Below, piece after piece: positions 62,850-64,000 of a DNA stretch of 64,000 nucleotides (its first letter is position 1; each line of letters opens with the position of its first letter). Location: assembly GCF_963678975.1 (NCBI RefSeq), contig NC_089275.1, positions 15,884,220-15,948,219 on the forward strand. Reading direction: 5' to 3'. This DNA is from Dysidea avara. Taxonomy: Eukaryota; Porifera; Demospongiae; Dictyoceratida; Dysideidae. Both the position numbers and the translations under genes were made by a program. Under the pieces are notes generated by a model, which was not told where the DNA came from, ran no database searches, and saw nothing but the letters and a program-made list of their open reading frames with translations.

Positions 62850-63485
62850 ATATTGTACTTTGCGTGGGAGGATCAAAGCGATGCCGTGTATCGTATTGTC
62901 CATACAATACTAATCAACTGCATAACTGTACTGTATGAGTCATACAGTACAGCTATGCAGCTAATTGGGCAAATACAATACAGTTATGTGGAGAATTTAT
63001 TTAACATAAACAACACACTGTAAATCACTAAAACCAGCCAAACTAATCCAAGTTTGTTCTATGGCTAGGAATAGATTGTATAAACACTTACTGATTGTCT
63101 GATCATGAAACTTTTTAAACACGACTCCACTAGGACAGCACGATTGATCATGTGCATGACATTGTAAATCACTAAAACTAGCCAAACTAATCCTATTAGT
63201 TCGTTCTGCAACTATAAATAGATTAGTTAAACACTTACTGATATCCTGAACACCGAAAATCGCAGCGGTTTGAGTACTAGAGAAAATCGCTCCGAGTCAG
63301 ATGACCAGGAAGTACAATAAAACAGTTAAAGCACTGCCTAGGCTTGTGTGTATGAAAAATACAGCACTCGGGGGGGGGTGTCTCAAGGCAAATACAACAC
63401 TGAGCTTCGCCTCGTGCTGTATTAGCCTCTCGACATGCCCCCTTGTGCTGTATTTTCCATACACACGCGCGGTGGTGCTTTAATT
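62850..63485. mobile_element. Inverted copy of the paired MITEs of 19.0-19.5 kb
   Basis: Reverse order and orientation: TGTACTTTGCGTGGGAGGAT, CTGCATAACTGTACTGTATG palindrome, two tandem copies of an ATCACTAAAACCAGCCAAAC block, CCAGGAAGTACAAT, then TTAAAGCACTGCC to GGTGGTGCTTTAA. Confidence 0.7.
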
Positions 63486-63868
63486 ATAATGTAACAATAT
63501 CCCATAATTTGAAAGGTCAATCAATAAATCAGTAATCATCAATCAAGGAAAATTTTATTATAAAATGTTAACACTGTAGCTATAAATTTACTGTAGTTGT
63601 TTAATTTTTGTACTGAAACAAATTAATTGTCCATAAATATATTCACACTGTTTGTGATCATAATCAGAAGCCATGTGGTAGCTATATGGACATAGAATTT
63701 TTATGGGTGATTAGCACTATAAGTACTACAAATTCACCAAGTTAGGTGACATATTTTTGGGTAGTGTCTTGCCAAACGCTATTGCTACATGGTACTTTTT
63801 ATGCTAACATTTTATAGCAGATTACCTCAGAGTGCTCAAGGTTTCAGAACAGTGTTTCAAACCTATTT

Positions 63869-64000
63869 GTGACTCTTTTTTAAATTTGACCATTTTTTTG
63901 AATATTGCTTTTTAATCATTGTGTATAATAGCCTGAAGAGTAAAGATAAGTGTCTGGCTGCATTTTGATACAAAGAGTAACTTAATCAGTATAAGAAGTC
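63869..64000. mobile_element. MITE, GTGACCGGATTTGC family, cut by window end
   Basis: Matches the body of the 4901-5153 copy (TTTGACCATTTTTTTGAA, GTCTGGCTGCATTTTGATAC, AATCAGTATAAGAAGTC) and continues past the edge. Confidence 0.5.

Overview
The window is eukaryotic, not prokaryotic. It is AT-rich, has GT-AG introns in every gene that can be read, and is crowded with MITEs, foldback elements, SINEs, dead retrotransposon and recombinase pieces and minisatellites. No operon or bacterial gene is visible. The readable genes are animal-type mucolipin (TRPML) cation channels. An early-branching metazoan such as a sponge would fit, but that is inference from channel divergence and repeat style; no species can be named from the sequence alone.

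The core is a tandem pair of mucolipin genes on the minus strand. Gene A runs from the start codon at 32917 to the stop at 8010 (10 exons, 669 aa). Gene B runs from 55280 to 40939 (10 exons, about 686 aa). All nine introns have the same positions and phases in both. Both predict six membrane segments, a long glycosylatable and cysteine-rich S1-S2 luminal domain, and the TRPML selectivity filter NGDD. Gene A is expanded by repeats: intron 4 is 10.9 kb against 1.5 kb in B.

The duplication is segmental. Homology continues upstream of exon 1 in both copies: a G/C tract, a recurring palindromic motif, a minisatellite array of about 2.5-2.8 kb (34.3-37.1 kb and 57.2-59.6 kb), a foldback terminus, and a unique flank (38.3-39.4 kb and 61.1-62.8 kb). 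A breakpoint lies near 7.97/40.14 kb. Several insertions, including a tRNA-derived SINE and a degenerate composite element in intron 5, sit at the same place in both genes and so predate the duplication.

Layout: 1-1.06 kb minisatellite; 1.06-1.95 kb composite-element body; 2.0-2.6 kb dead LINE reverse transcriptase; 2.9-4.5 kb possible small plus-strand gene; 3.5-7.7 kb MITEs and SINE; 8.0-32.9 kb gene A, whose intron 4 holds tyrosine-recombinase relics, a foldback of about 0.8 kb, a hAT-like MITE and an unexplained duplicated block; 33.1-37.7 kb composite element; 37.7-40.1 kb flank; 40.9-55.3 kb gene B; 55.4-60.2 kb foldbacks and composite element; 60.2-60.9 kb dead reverse transcriptase; 61-64 kb duplicated flank and MITEs.

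The most unusual non-genic signal is a dispersed near-palindrome, TGACTGYTCTATTAGAGTA. It occurs at many sites, forms the perfect terminal inverted repeats of a 176-bp element (5930-6105), marks the edge of all three minisatellite arrays, and has itself been tandemly amplified (15.88-15.93 kb).
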